17,044 bases of DNA from Planctomycetota bacterium (GCA_024277285.1 JAJRVM010000225.1:1-17044); one strand, 5' to 3'. Shown: positions 1-8,500, counted from the first letter of the stretch. Numbers and translations are program-made. Notes: generated from the sequence alone by a model not told the origin.

Positions 1-17
1 GTGAGCTTCGTTTTTTA

Positions 18-230
18 AGGCCCGGAGGGCCAACATAGTCCTTGCCGGGGTCGTCAGGCCCCGGTCCTCGGCAAACAATATCCGTAAAGCCCCGGCAGGG
101 GCGATACAGACGCCAGCCCTCGTCCTTCCTGTGCCGCCCCTGTCGGGGCTAACGATTCTCTTGATAACGACACCGGTGCCTTACGGCACCGGCAAAGGCT
201 GTACCGGCCCTGCCGGGCCGAATTCGCTGC
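18..230. repeat. Compound REP-like palindromic repeat, copy R1
   Basis: This stretch is a chain of short GC-rich hairpins. They are GGCCC/GGGCC (19-31), GCCCC/GGGGC (89-102), GCCCC/GGGGC (136-149), CCGGTGCC/GGCACCGG (173-192) and CGGCCC/GGGCCG (205-220). The hairpins at 89-102 and 136-149 lie in near-identical flanks but in opposite orientation, which is the layout of a paired REP element (REPIN). Bases 185-230 are identical over 46 bp to 1997-2042 in copy R2, and the left end is shared with R2 and R3. Open frames across it are read-through of repeat sequence and are not credible genes. No transposase that could mobilise it is present here. Confidence 0.8.
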
Positions 231-632
231 TTTTACCGTGAGTCGCTGTGTTGAAACGAAGCACCGTGAACGGCTACCAAAAGAATGCTCGATCAACTCG
301 TCCGTTCGTTCGGCAAAGAATGGCCCGAATCGGCCGCTTTGATTGTAACCCACTCCCATCGTGACGCGTCGGTAATAGGACGCGTGTTCGCCAGTGTGGT
401 GAATCGCGGCCGCAGGGCGGCGTTGTAGTGCACGGTTGTGAAGTTTTGTCGGTCAGGAGGAACAGGTCAATTACAACGCGGATTCGCCGGGGAAACTTAT
501 CGATACGGCCATGAATCGCTCCTCGCGACTCAATAGCTTCGGCAAGTTTGACCGATACCGACTGTGTGCGAATCAACGGATTTGTTTAGCACCGCCGCAA
601 TCCGAATCTCGGCAAAACGCCGTAAACGAATA

Positions 633-638
633 TATAAT
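633..638 (+). promoter_or_regulatory. Possible -10 box upstream of the DUF1207 gene
   Basis: TATAAT sits in an AT-rich island (628-640) within GC-rich DNA. A weak -35 candidate, TCGGCA at 609-614, lies 18 bases upstream. The distance to the start codon would leave a leader of about 135 nt. This is a visual match only. Confidence 0.2.
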
Positions 639-766
639 AACTACTTAGCTCAGCAATGAACCGGCCTACCGCGGAGCGGTGGTAATCGGTAAACTCGCCG
701 CCCCTAGTCTCGCTATGTCGAGGTGCACGTATGTACATCGGGCGGGCTGAGCCAATGATAGCCGAT

Positions 767-770
767 GGAG
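767..770 (+). promoter_or_regulatory. Ribosome binding site that favours the GTG start at 779
   Basis: GGAG lies 8 bases before GTG at 779. The in-frame ATGs at 731 and 755 have no comparable site. The GTG start also gives a compact signal peptide: charged residues first, then the hydrophobic core. Confidence 0.5.
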
Positions 771-778
771 TAACGACC

Positions 779-1786
779 GTGTCACGGTTAAGAAAGCTAA
801 TCGGATTGGCATTGCTCTTGTTTGGGGGGCTCACCAGTTGCGCGCCATCACTCTGGGGCTGGGAACCAAGTCGGCTGGAAACGCCTAGCGGCGCTCGCGC
901 AGGTTTGGCGGATGACACCAAGTCCGGCGCAGCTGAAGGAGGCTTGGCCGACGGCGGTCTGCCGAGTGCGGTTGAGCAGCCCTACTTCGACCTGGATGCA
1001 TATCTAGATAACGGCGGCAACGGTTGTGGGTGGCAATGGCAGTTGTTACCGAACGATCTGATCTATAAGTCGTATCTGGCTGGGATGAAGGAATCGCGTC
1101 TCGGCACGACAGTAACGCACGTCAGGGATGATGGTTGGGTTTGGGACGGTACGCTGGGCGGTCGCGTCGGACTGCTTCGCTATGGCGACCGGGACCCGGT
1201 TCTTCCGCAGGGCTTTCAGGTTGATGCGGAAGGTGCTGCAATCGTTAGTTTGGACGTGGACGACGACGTCAATGTTCGCGCAACCGATTATCGTGTTGGC
1301 ATTCCGTTCACCTATGGTTGGGGAGTTCACCAGACGAAATTGGCATACTACCACATGAGCTCGCATTTGGGTGATGAGTTCGTATTGGCCAACCCCGGTT
1401 TTAATCGTCTGAACTGGTCGCGTGATGCCATCGTGTTGGGGCATTCGGTATACATGACCGAAACGCTCCGGTTGTACGCGGAAGCTGGTTGGGCTTTTCA
1501 TAGCGAGGTCAGTGAACCTTGGGAATTTCAATTCGGTTTCGATTGGGCTCCGACAACACCGACCGGATTTCACGGCGCACCGTTTGTTGCATTCAATACG
1601 CATTTGCGCCAGGAAGTCAACTTTGGCGGCAACCTGTCGGTCATGGCCGGGTGGGCGTGGATGAGCGATCGGGACCGGCATCTGTTGCGCATGGGCGTGC
1701 ACTATTACAACGGCAAAAGCAGCCAATACTCGTTCTACGACGACTTTGAAGAGCAGTTGGGATTTGGGGCCTGGTACGACTTCTAA
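779..1786 (+). CDS. DUF1207 family exported protein, probable lipoprotein
   Basis: From the GTG at 779 the product has about 335 residues. It opens with basic residues (SRLRK), a hydrophobic core and LTSC, which fits a lipobox with Cys21, so it is probably a lipoprotein. Ordinary signal peptidase I cleavage is the alternative. A variable Gly/Ala/Asp-rich linker of about 60 residues follows. From about residue 85 to the end it matches what I know of DUF1207, including the hallmark PNDLIYKSYLAGMKESR. The alternating aromatic strands (for example YAEAGWAFHSE and MAGWAWM) and the final aromatic residue (WYDF) suggest an outer-membrane or periplasmic beta-barrel-like fold. DUF1207 proteins are frequent in planctomycetes and have no known function. 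The gene is alone on the + strand and is flanked by REP-like repeats on both sides. In-frame ATGs at 755 and 731 are alternative starts. Confidence 0.85.
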   Translation: MSRLRKLIGLALLLFGGLTSCAPSLWGWEPSRLETPSGARAGLADDTKSGAAEGGLADGGLPSAVEQPYFDLDAYLDNGGNGCGWQWQLLPNDLIYKSYLAGMKESRLGTTVTHVRDDGWVWDGTLGGRVGLLRYGDRDPVLPQGFQVDAEGAAIVSLDVDDDVNVRATDYRVGIPFTYGWGVHQTKLAYYHMSSHLGDEFVLANPGFNRLNWSRDAIVLGHSVYMTETLRLYAEAGWAFHSEVSEPWEFQFGFDWAPTTPTGFHGAPFVAFNTHLRQEVNFGGNLSVMAGWAWMSDRDRHLLRMGVHYYNGKSSQYSFYDDFEEQLGFGAWYDF

Positions 1787-1793
1787 CAGTGTG

Positions 1794-1814
1794 GAACGCC
1801 GCTCCGCGGCGTTC
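1794..1814 (+). terminator. GC-rich hairpin just after the DUF1207 stop codon
   Basis: A perfect 9-bp stem, GAACGCCGC / GCGGCGTTC, with a 3-base loop begins 8 nt after the stop. There is no T tract behind it, so it is either a weak terminator or mRNA end protector, or another small palindromic repeat. Confidence 0.45.
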
Positions 1815-1880
1815 ACCTCGGCTGAAGGCATCTCATTCTGTTGCCACAGATCCCAATGCCACAGATGATCGACCGGTTCT

Positions 1881-2042
1881 TGGCCTGGAGGGCCAACACA
1901 GCCCTTGCCGGGGTCGTAAGACGCCGAAACTTGGCGTTTCCTGCATCGCCCCTCCAGGGCTTGCCGATTCTGATTTACACCACACCGGTGCCTCACGGCA
2001 CCGGCAAAGGCTGTACCGGCCCTGCCGGGCCGAATTCGCTGC
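1881..2042. repeat. Compound REP-like palindromic repeat, copy R2
   Basis: This copy has the same module order and orientation as R1: a GGCC..GGCC hairpin (1882-1894), a degenerate GCCCCT..AGGGCT module (about 1948-1961), CCGGTGCC/GGCACCGG (1985-2004) and CGGCCC/GGGCCG. It lacks one of the two inner GCCCC hairpins of R1. The last 46 bases (1997-2042) are identical to 185-230. Its first 58 bases match R3 at all but a few positions. Confidence 0.8.
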
Positions 2043-2120
2043 ACGCTTTCTTTCCATGTGACACGATTATGGCACTGTCAACGACTTCCTGGCAGAGGCC
2101 CCACTGCGCCGAACAACCTT

Positions 2121-2178
2121 TGGCCCGGAGGGCCAACACAGCCCTTGCCGGGGTCGTAAGACCCCGGAACTTGGCGTT
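2121..2178. repeat. Partial REP-like repeat, copy R3, running into the tsaD stop codon
   Basis: This is the left module of the family only. It differs from R2 1881-1938 at one base in the first hairpin and two near the centre. The match ends at 2178, two bases into the tsaD stop codon (TAA, complement of 2177-2179). The element therefore abuts the gene and supplies most of its stop. Confidence 0.75.
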
Positions 2179-3223
2179 AGCGACGCACTAGGCCTGGAAC
2201 GATGTCCAGGTCGAGCGGCGCAAAGGTACCGGCTTTGAGCTGTTCAAGCGCGATCGCTCCCATGACTGCGTTGTCGGTGCAGAGATCCATCGGAGCGATG
2301 TGAAGTTCAATACCATTTCGCTGCGCAGCTTGGTGAAGCTGCTCGCGCAGGACTTCGTTGGCCGCGACTCCACCGCCGACACACAATCGCTGCAGTCCAG
2401 TGCGCTGCATGGCCAATATTGCTTTGCCGACCAGGCAATCGACCACCGCTTGCTGGAAGCTGGCAGCCAGGTCGGCTACGAGTTGTGGCGCCAGGTTGAG
2501 CGCGGTGAAATCACATTTGCCGGTTCCGGTAATGCAATAACGTACGGCCGTCTTGAGGCCGCTGAAACTGAAATCGAGCCGAGCCGGATCGTTCAAGATG
2601 GGTCGCGGCAGCGCAAAGGCGGTGGCGTCACCCTGACGAGCCACTTTCGATATGGCGGGTCCGCCAGGGTAGGGCAGTCCCAGCATGGACGCGACCTTGT
2701 CGAACGCCTCGCCAGCCGCGTCATCGATCGTACCGCCAAGCAACTCGAATTCGGCCGGCGTGTGGCACTGATAGAGGCTCGAATGGCCACCGCTGACAAT
2801 CATACCAACACAAGGGAATAAATCTCGCCCCGCAGCGATGCGGCACGCGTAGACATGGGCGTGCAGGTGGTTTACCGCGATCAAGGGTTTTCCGGCGGCG
2901 ACGCAGAGTGTCTTGGCGGCGACTAACCCAACTAACAACGAACCGGAGAGTCCAGGTGTATGTGCAACCGCGACGGCGGCAATGTCATCAAGTGTCACGT
3001 GAGCGCGCCGCAATGCCTCGTCAATCACCGGTAAAATTCGCTCGACATGGGCACGCGCTGCAATCTCGGGAACCACGCCGTGAAACCCCTCGTGCAACGC
3101 CTCTTGGGAAGCAACCACCGACGCGAGGACCTGCAACTGGTCGGTTACCACTGCCGCCGCCGTCTCGTCGCAGGTCGTTTCGAGTGCCAGGACCAACTTG
3201 CCGGTTGCGCTGCTGGATTCCAT
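2177..3223 (-). CDS. tsaD: tRNA N6-adenosine threonylcarbamoyltransferase TsaD
   Basis: The product has 348 residues, close to the usual family length. TsaD transfers the threonylcarbamoyl group from threonylcarbamoyl-AMP to A37 of ANN-decoding tRNAs (the t6A modification), working in the cytosol with TsaB and TsaE, which are not in this window. Visible hallmarks are LALETTCDET at the N-terminus, the metal-binding HxxxH pair H119 and H123 in NHLHAH, SGGHSSL (144-150), DDAAGEAFDK (167-176), the nucleotide-binding VGGGVAAN and the C-terminal metal ligand D317 in CTDNA. All appear intact. The ATG at 3223 adds about 8 residues ahead of the conserved LALET core, and an AGGA lies unusually close to it. 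The gene starts 59 nt after the S41 protease gene on the same strand, so the two probably share a transcript. Its 3' end meets repeat R3. Confidence 0.96.
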   Translation of the reverse strand: MESSSATGKLVLALETTCDETAAAVVTDQLQVLASVVASQEALHEGFHGVVPEIAARAHVERILPVIDEALRRAHVTLDDIAAVAVAHTPGLSGSLLVGLVAAKTLCVAAGKPLIAVNHLHAHVYACRIAAGRDLFPCVGMIVSGGHSSLYQCHTPAEFELLGGTIDDAAGEAFDKVASMLGLPYPGGPAISKVARQGDATAFALPRPILNDPARLDFSFSGLKTAVRYCITGTGKCDFTALNLAPQLVADLAASFQQAVVDCLVGKAILAMQRTGLQRLCVGGGVAANEVLREQLHQAAQRNGIELHIAPMDLCTDNAVMGAIALEQLKAGTFAPLDLDIVPGLVRR

Positions 3224-3282
3224 GAGTCCTGTTTCTGTGGTTCGGGGCTTGAAAGTTGATTCTGCCGGTGACGCTGCCCGCT

Positions 3283-4842
3283 CTACCGTGGTGCCCCAGC
3301 TGGTCTTTGCGTTTTGCCCTGTTGCAGCTCTTCCTTACCGTCTTTCGCGCCGGCGGGAACCGGTTCCCGTGGTTCTACTTTGGGGACTTCTGTGGCCGCG
3401 TCTGTTTGCTTCTTATTCGCGCTGGCGTCAATTTTGGTTCGGATCGTCTCGAGTGCCTTTTTCAGTTGCCGGTCGACGAAGTGTGACTCCTTCGGCTTAG
3501 CATCATACCCCTTGGCCGATTTCGGCTGGCCTTGGCTCAACGCGCGGTGACGAATTTGAGTAAGCTCGTCCTGCCGGGCAAGCAGGGCGTCCAAGTCGCG
3601 CATCTCTTCCCTTTTCAGCTTGATAACAAAGCCCTTATCGGGGTGGACACCCCATTGATCTGATTCGGAAGCTTCCACTTCGCGATGGATATTCTTGCCA
3701 CTTGGGCGGTGGTAGCCCGCAGTCGTTAGTTTCAATGCACTTTTTCCATCGTCCAGGACAATGACGTTCTGCACACTTCCCTTGCCCCACGTTCGTTCAC
3801 CAATAATCGTCGCGGCGTGATTGTCTTGTAAGCAAGCGGAAACGATCTCGGCGGCGCTAGCGCTAAAGCGGTTGACCAGCACGACGACGGGGAACCCGAC
3901 GGGGATCAACGTCCCTTCCGATGTGGCTTCCCACGCCTCATTTCGCGTTGCCCGTCCTTCGATGCTCACGATCCGCCCCTTGCGCAAAAAGAGATCGCAC
4001 ACTTGGATCGCCTGCTTCAGCATTCCACCCGGATTGAAACGCAGATCAACAACAAGGCCGCGCATCCCTTCTCCTAGCAACGTCTTCAGTACACGCTGCA
4101 AATCGCTTGCCGTATTACCACTGAACGCCGTGATGCGAACGTAACCGATCTGGTGTTCGTGATCGCAATAGAAGTCCCACACGCCTTGCGCGTCGCGATG
4201 GTAACCGATCACGGTCGGCTGCAAGATGCGTTCGCGTTTGAGCTTAACCGTTTCGGCCACTCTGTCGCCCGGATGCGAGACCGTGATCGAAACTTCCGAA
4301 CCGATCGCCCCACTCATCAGCTTGACCGCGGCATCGATCGAGAGCCCGCGGGTGCTAGTGTCGTTGATTTTTAATATCTTGTCACCTGCGCGCAGGCCGG
4401 CTCGCCACGCGGGCGTGTCAAACAACGGGCTTGTGATCAGCAAGTGCCCCTCGCGTTCGGAAACCTGGATCCCGATCCCGATGAACTCGTGATCGAGGCC
4501 CTTGCGAAACCGGTCAAGATCTTTGGGCGCGATATAGTGCGAGTACGGGTCCAAGCGGGAGACCATCCCCTGAATGGCCGCCTCGATTAACTCGCGTTCA
4601 CTCACATCCGCTTCGACATACCTTGTCTTTACCTGTTCGAGTGTGTCGGCAAACAAGCGGAGTAGTTCTTTTTCGTCTTCCAGCTTCTTGAGTTGTTGCA
4701 GTCGTTGTTGCGTTTTTGCGGTGGGCGCGCCGGGCTTTTGATCGGCGGCGTGCACCCGGTTTGGCCCACAACAGACGGAGATCAGGAGCAATGCCAGGGC
4801 CGATCGGCAGAAATACGACGATGAAACTGAAACTCCGATCAT
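3283..4842 (-). CDS. S41 family C-terminal processing protease with PDZ domain (CtpA/Prc type)
   Basis: From the ATG at 4842 the protein has 519 residues. It begins with a signal peptide whose hydrophobic core is ALALLLISVCC, ending near VHAADQ, so it should act in the periplasm or at the membrane. Residues 45-105 are helical (typical tail-binding region, with DPYSHYIAP). A PDZ domain follows (about 119-192, starting FIGIGIQV), then the S41 domain (about 230-390). The catalytic Ser is S327 in FSASAAEIVS and the catalytic Lys is K354 in RTWGKGSVQ, a Ser-Lys dyad. Known relatives cut proteins at nonpolar C-termini. The last 110 residues are charged and then rich in Pro, Lys and Glu, probably disordered. 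The frame continues upstream to 5061, but that part crosses hairpin repeats and has no signal peptide. tsaD follows after 59 nt. Confidence 0.93.
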   Translation of the reverse strand: MIGVSVSSSYFCRSALALLLISVCCGPNRVHAADQKPGAPTAKTQQRLQQLKKLEDEKELLRLFADTLEQVKTRYVEADVSERELIEAAIQGMVSRLDPYSHYIAPKDLDRFRKGLDHEFIGIGIQVSEREGHLLITSPLFDTPAWRAGLRAGDKILKINDTSTRGLSIDAAVKLMSGAIGSEVSITVSHPGDRVAETVKLKRERILQPTVIGYHRDAQGVWDFYCDHEHQIGYVRITAFSGNTASDLQRVLKTLLGEGMRGLVVDLRFNPGGMLKQAIQVCDLFLRKGRIVSIEGRATRNEAWEATSEGTLIPVGFPVVVLVNRFSASAAEIVSACLQDNHAATIIGERTWGKGSVQNVIVLDDGKSALKLTTAGYHRPSGKNIHREVEASESDQWGVHPDKGFVIKLKREEMRDLDALLARQDELTQIRHRALSQGQPKSAKGYDAKPKESHFVDRQLKKALETIRTKIDASANKKQTDAATEVPKVEPREPVPAGAKDGKEELQQGKTQRPAGAPR

Positions 4843-4851
4843 GTCAACGAT

Positions 4852-4856
4852 CTCCT
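4852..4856 (-). promoter_or_regulatory. Ribosome binding site setting the start of the S41 protease gene
   Basis: On the - strand AGGAG lies 9 nt before the ATG at 4842. It is the clearest Shine-Dalgarno site in the window and decides against the longer frame that begins at 5061. Confidence 0.7.
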
Positions 4857-4896
4857 GAGAACGTGTTCTAAAATCCACGGAGCACCGGCGTCGTAA

Positions 4897-4925
4897 CGGT
4901 TCACGGTCCCAGCACAAGTGAACCG
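4897..4925 (-). promoter_or_regulatory. Inverted repeat upstream of the S41 protease gene
   Basis: CGGTTCAC (4897-4904) and GTGAACCG (4918-4925) form perfect 8-bp arms around a 13-base spacer, about 55 nt upstream of the start codon. The position suits an operator or a leader hairpin. No regulator is identifiable. Confidence 0.35.
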
Positions 4926-5006
4926 CTAATGAACGCTGATGAGCATGTAACTGTTTAGCCATCGGAAGTGGGACGTGCACTCGAGTTCCTTTTTCCTCGG
5001 TCGACC

Positions 5007-5094
5007 CCCACCGCCTTGTGCGGTGGGTGAAGAGGATTGGTAGGCATCGCGGGTAGCTCACCAGGCGCTTTCACCCATGGGACAAGCCCATGGG
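5007..5094. repeat. Two-hairpin palindromic element
   Basis: The first stem is CCCACCGC/GCGGTGGG (5007-5027, 5-base loop). The second is CCCATGGG/CCCATGGG (5074-5094, loop ACAAG), in which each arm is itself a palindrome. The pair is unlike R1-R3 in sequence but similar in style, so it is probably another short palindromic repeat family. It lies about 165 nt upstream of the S41 start and could also fold in RNA. Confidence 0.6.
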
Positions 5095-5490
5095 AGTCTT
5101 TTGAAAGCGACATTACTTCAATCCGCTAAAGTATTACGTGAACATGAACAACCAGGTAGATCGCGGGCGATCCTTTGGGCAGCAAAGTCATGCGTTCTTG
5201 CACGAATAAGAACCGGGCGAGTTGTCGCTTTTCTTCGATCATTAGCGTCTATTAGGGAAAATTTGCGGTCCCCCTTCTTGAGGCTCGTGAACGCTTTCCA
5301 TAACACGTTCTAATCCGGTTGGCCCGCACACCACGGAAAGAATGCCTGCGCAACGACTGCCCCTGCGAAACGACTGCCAATAGGTCGCCGAACGCCTGCC
5401 TGGCGCAGTGGCGGGCGCAAGACAAGAAAGTATAGGGGACGCGCGCTGCGCCGACAACCGAAGTCGAGCGGCGCCAAAGGGTAACAGCGT
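5095..5490. other. Intergenic stretch without a convincing gene
   Basis: Nearly 400 bases lie between the two-hairpin element and the terminator of the large vWA gene. Short frames on both strands give compositions rich in Arg, Ser and Ala without motifs. The promoter of the S41-tsaD unit should lie here or in 4860-5000, but no clear -35/-10 pair stands out. Confidence 0.55.
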
Positions 5491-5529
5491 TAACGAAAAC
5501 AGGGCGTCGTTCACGTGAACGACGCCCTG
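5491..5529 (-). terminator. Rho-independent terminator of the vWA/STN gene
   Basis: Bases 5500-5529 form a perfect 30-bp palindrome (15-bp arms, CAGGGCGTCGTTCAC and its complement). On the - strand it begins 30 nt after the stop codon at 5560 and is followed directly by GTTTTCGTT. Stem plus T-run is the usual intrinsic terminator. Confidence 0.75.
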
Positions 5530-5559
5530 GGATTGTCATCGGCCTAAATGCCTCGTCGG

Positions 5560-8500
5560 CTAGTTGCCGTTGCCACCACCGTTATTGTCATCGTCGTCAT
5601 CATCATCGGGCAAGGCGCCGCCGCCGCCGCCGCCGAAGTTGAATGTCGCAACATCGCCGATTTGCGAGAAGAACGGAATCGGCGCGATCCGCACGTAGCG
5701 GCGATCTGCCGATACCACGGCCAAGGCACCTGCCCCGGACATACCTGCCCCGGATGGCAGCTGCGTGATCTGCGGCTGGAAACCAACCGGTCCACCACCG
5801 CGCCAACCGCGTTGATAAGCTCGCGCCCGTTTGAAATCACGGCTTGCCAGCGAGTCTTCATAGCGGTTGAGTTGACGTGACAGCATGGAACGATCCACCA
5901 CCACGCGAGGTGCTTGCAGGTTCGCCAGTTGTTGGTGAGCCATTTGCTCGGTGCGTCGACCTTTGTTCACATCGAACAGGACCAGCGCGTCCTTTTCGCC
6001 CAACGGTACCTGTGCGTGAATGTGAGGTCGATCTGGGTTGTTCGTCTGGATATCGACCGTCACCTTGCCGGCGGTGACCTTGCCCCAAACGCGATGAATC
6101 AGCAGGCGGTATTGTCCTTTGAAGCCCTTGGGACAGACGTACGTTTCGGTATATCCACTCTTGTTCGATCCCGCCGCATACGAATCGCCCAGAATGATCC
6201 CGCCTGCCGTGGTGCGCGGGTTCTGCAACGAACAGACAGTACCGGCCGGCTCCTTGACTACAAGGTCAACGTCCGCCTCACCGGTCCAGGTGACCGTAAC
6301 TTGTACGTCACGCACTCGCGCATTTTCAATTTCCTGCTCAAACGCGTCGGCCTCCTCGGCCTGGTCCGCTTTTCGCAACCGCTGGACGGTCGCCTTGGCC
6401 AACCGCAACGCTCGATCCTCGATTCCACTTTGCGATTCAGGCCAAGCTTGGCCCAAAATCCCGAGCGTGGCCCAGCGAATTCCGTCGGCATCGTCCAATC
6501 GTTTGGCCGAAGCGAGTCCCAACGCGTACGGTTCGGGACGCAGTGGATTCATGAACGCTACTTCTCGGAACAACTGCAACGCTCGACGATCAAGTCCCAA
6601 ACGAGCCATGTAGACGGCAATGTCCATCATCGCGTCGAGATCACTCGACATATCGACCGCCGACATCAAAGCGCGTTCCACTTCGCTCTGTGGATAATCG
6701 TCCGCCAGCATGGCGAGTGCCAATGCTTCGTACATCCATGGTTGCGACTGCGCATGCCGCATCGATGCTTCCAACATCGTGACGATCTCGGTGTACTTCT
6801 CCTTGCTCGACAGCTCCCGTGCCGTGGCGCGGGTCTGCTGGTCAAGTGTCTGGGTCTGTTCGCCCGTGGCGTTCTCATGCTTGGCAAAGAACTGATCCCA
6901 CGCGGCGTCAAGCGATTGCCCATCCGCCAACTCAAGCTTGATCGGATCAGCCGAAGGAATACGCACCATGCGTTTCAGCGTGGCGGCCTTGGGTGCCGAT
7001 GGGTTCGCGGCCGGTTTGTTCACCGTCGTCGCTGGGCTGGCTGCTTTGGAGCTATCGGATTTGGTACCAAGAGTCAGGTCGTCTTCGACGTCGAAGAATC
7101 CGCCACCACCAAAACCGCCACCACCGAAACCACCACCACCGCGGCCGCCGCCGCCGCCAAAACCACCACCACCGCCACCGAAACCACCACCACCACCACC
7201 GCCGAAACCACCGCCACCACCGAGGCCGCCACCGCTTGAGCCGCTGATGATGGGCAGTACCAGGTCGGCCACTGGGTAGACTTTGGTGAGCAGTTCGTTT
7301 TCGGCTTCTTCCGGCGTGGTGATCTTCAACACTTCGTCACGGATCACGTAGGTCAGGTCAAGCTCTTTGAGCATCAGCTTCAGGGCTGAGCGGAGCGTAA
7401 TGCCGTTCAGGCTGATGGTCACGGGCGTGTCGGAACCGAGTCCGACATCATCAAGCGCGCGATTGTCGATGACGATCGGAATATTGCGAGCCTGCTTCAG
7501 GTAATCGACCACTTCGGAAAGGGGCGCGTCATTGAATTCCAACAGGATTTCGTCTTTCAGGGCGTCGTAGATCTTCCGCTCCTTGCTCTCACCACTGAGC
7601 AGATCCATCGACTTATACTTCTGACGCGCATTTGAAATACGTTCCCAGAACTCGGCGTCCGGATAGACGATCGGCGGTTCGTCGGGGAACGGGATCGCCG
7701 CGCGTTCTACTTCATACAACGCGTCCGCAAAGCCGCGATGTCGCAGTTGGCGGAACTTGCGGATACCTGTCAATTGCCGCAAGATGCTGGCGTTCATGCG
7801 TGCCGAGATACCGATTGCTTCGCCTGGCAGAAGATCTTCGACCGGGTTGGCAATCTCGTCGATTGCCGAGTCAAAATTCTTTTCCGCTTCATCGTTCTCG
7901 CCGGCCAAAGCCAAGCCAATGCCTTCGTCGACCAACGCGTCGAATTTCTCCATGAGCAGTTTCACGCGCTGTCGTCGATCGGTAAACTCATCCGCCAGCC
8001 GCATCGCCTCATCGGCGATGGCTTGATTCGCTTCGGCCTGACGACGTGTTTCGTCGTTGACTACCTGGCGCCGACCCGCTTCACGAATCGCCGTGACGAT
8101 TCGGTCACGCAACTGGCTGCGCAACTCGGCATCAAGATCGGGCGATCGGACGACGTTGTCGAGTACGGTCTTGAGTGCCTGGATTGCTTCCGCCGCGTTC
8201 ACGCCCATCGTCTTGCGCGCCTGTGCCATGCCTTGTTCGACCTCGGCCTGGATCTTTCCCGCCCGTATTTGTCGTTCACCATGCACCTGTTCGAGCAATT
8301 CTGAAGTCGGGTCAAGCTCGGAGAGCAGCCCGGCATCGTCGCTCGACGGTGCGGCATCGGCGGTCGGTGGTGCAGTCGGAGGCACGGCGGGAGGTACGGC
8401 TGGATCCTCCTGATAGGCAACGAAGTGAAACGTTGCTTCGGCGGTTGTTTCTTTAGCCGTTGTTGCTTCGGCTAGTGCCGCCGTGGCGGGAGAAGGGCCA

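Larger units (their letters stand above)
231..778. other. Intergenic stretch without a convincing gene
   Basis: About 550 bases lead up to the DUF1207 gene. Frames on the - strand are short, rich in Arg and Pro, and show no motif I know. A small stem ACCGC/GCGGT lies at 668-680. Its 11-base core CCGCGGAGCGG recurs as the reverse complement at 1799-1809, after the DUF1207 gene. The promoter of the DUF1207 gene should lie here. Confidence 0.6.

Noticed and set aside
18..230. CRISPR array
   Set aside because: The repeats are hairpin modules without regular spacers, and there are no cas genes nearby.
54..359. 101-residue frame on the - strand
   Set aside because: It is largely translated repeat R1. 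Similar peptide strings come from R2 and R3, and they are typical false gene calls in palindromic repeats.
1046..2044. 332-residue frame on the - strand opposite the DUF1207 gene
   Set aside because: It lies antisense to a gene with a signal peptide and a recognisable family, runs into repeat R2, and has no motif.
4857..4870. AGAACGTGTTCT as a LexA/SOS box
   Set aside because: The spacing between GAAC and GTTC is 2 bases; the Gram-positive type site needs 4, and the E. coli type differs altogether.
5914..7239. 441-residue frame on the + strand
   Set aside because: It is a shadow of the vWA/STN gene; its end is a Thr/Ala run produced by the antisense of the glycine codons.
6938..7279. Proline-rich 113-residue frame
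   Set aside because: It is the opposite strand of the Gly tract and is explained fully by codon complement.
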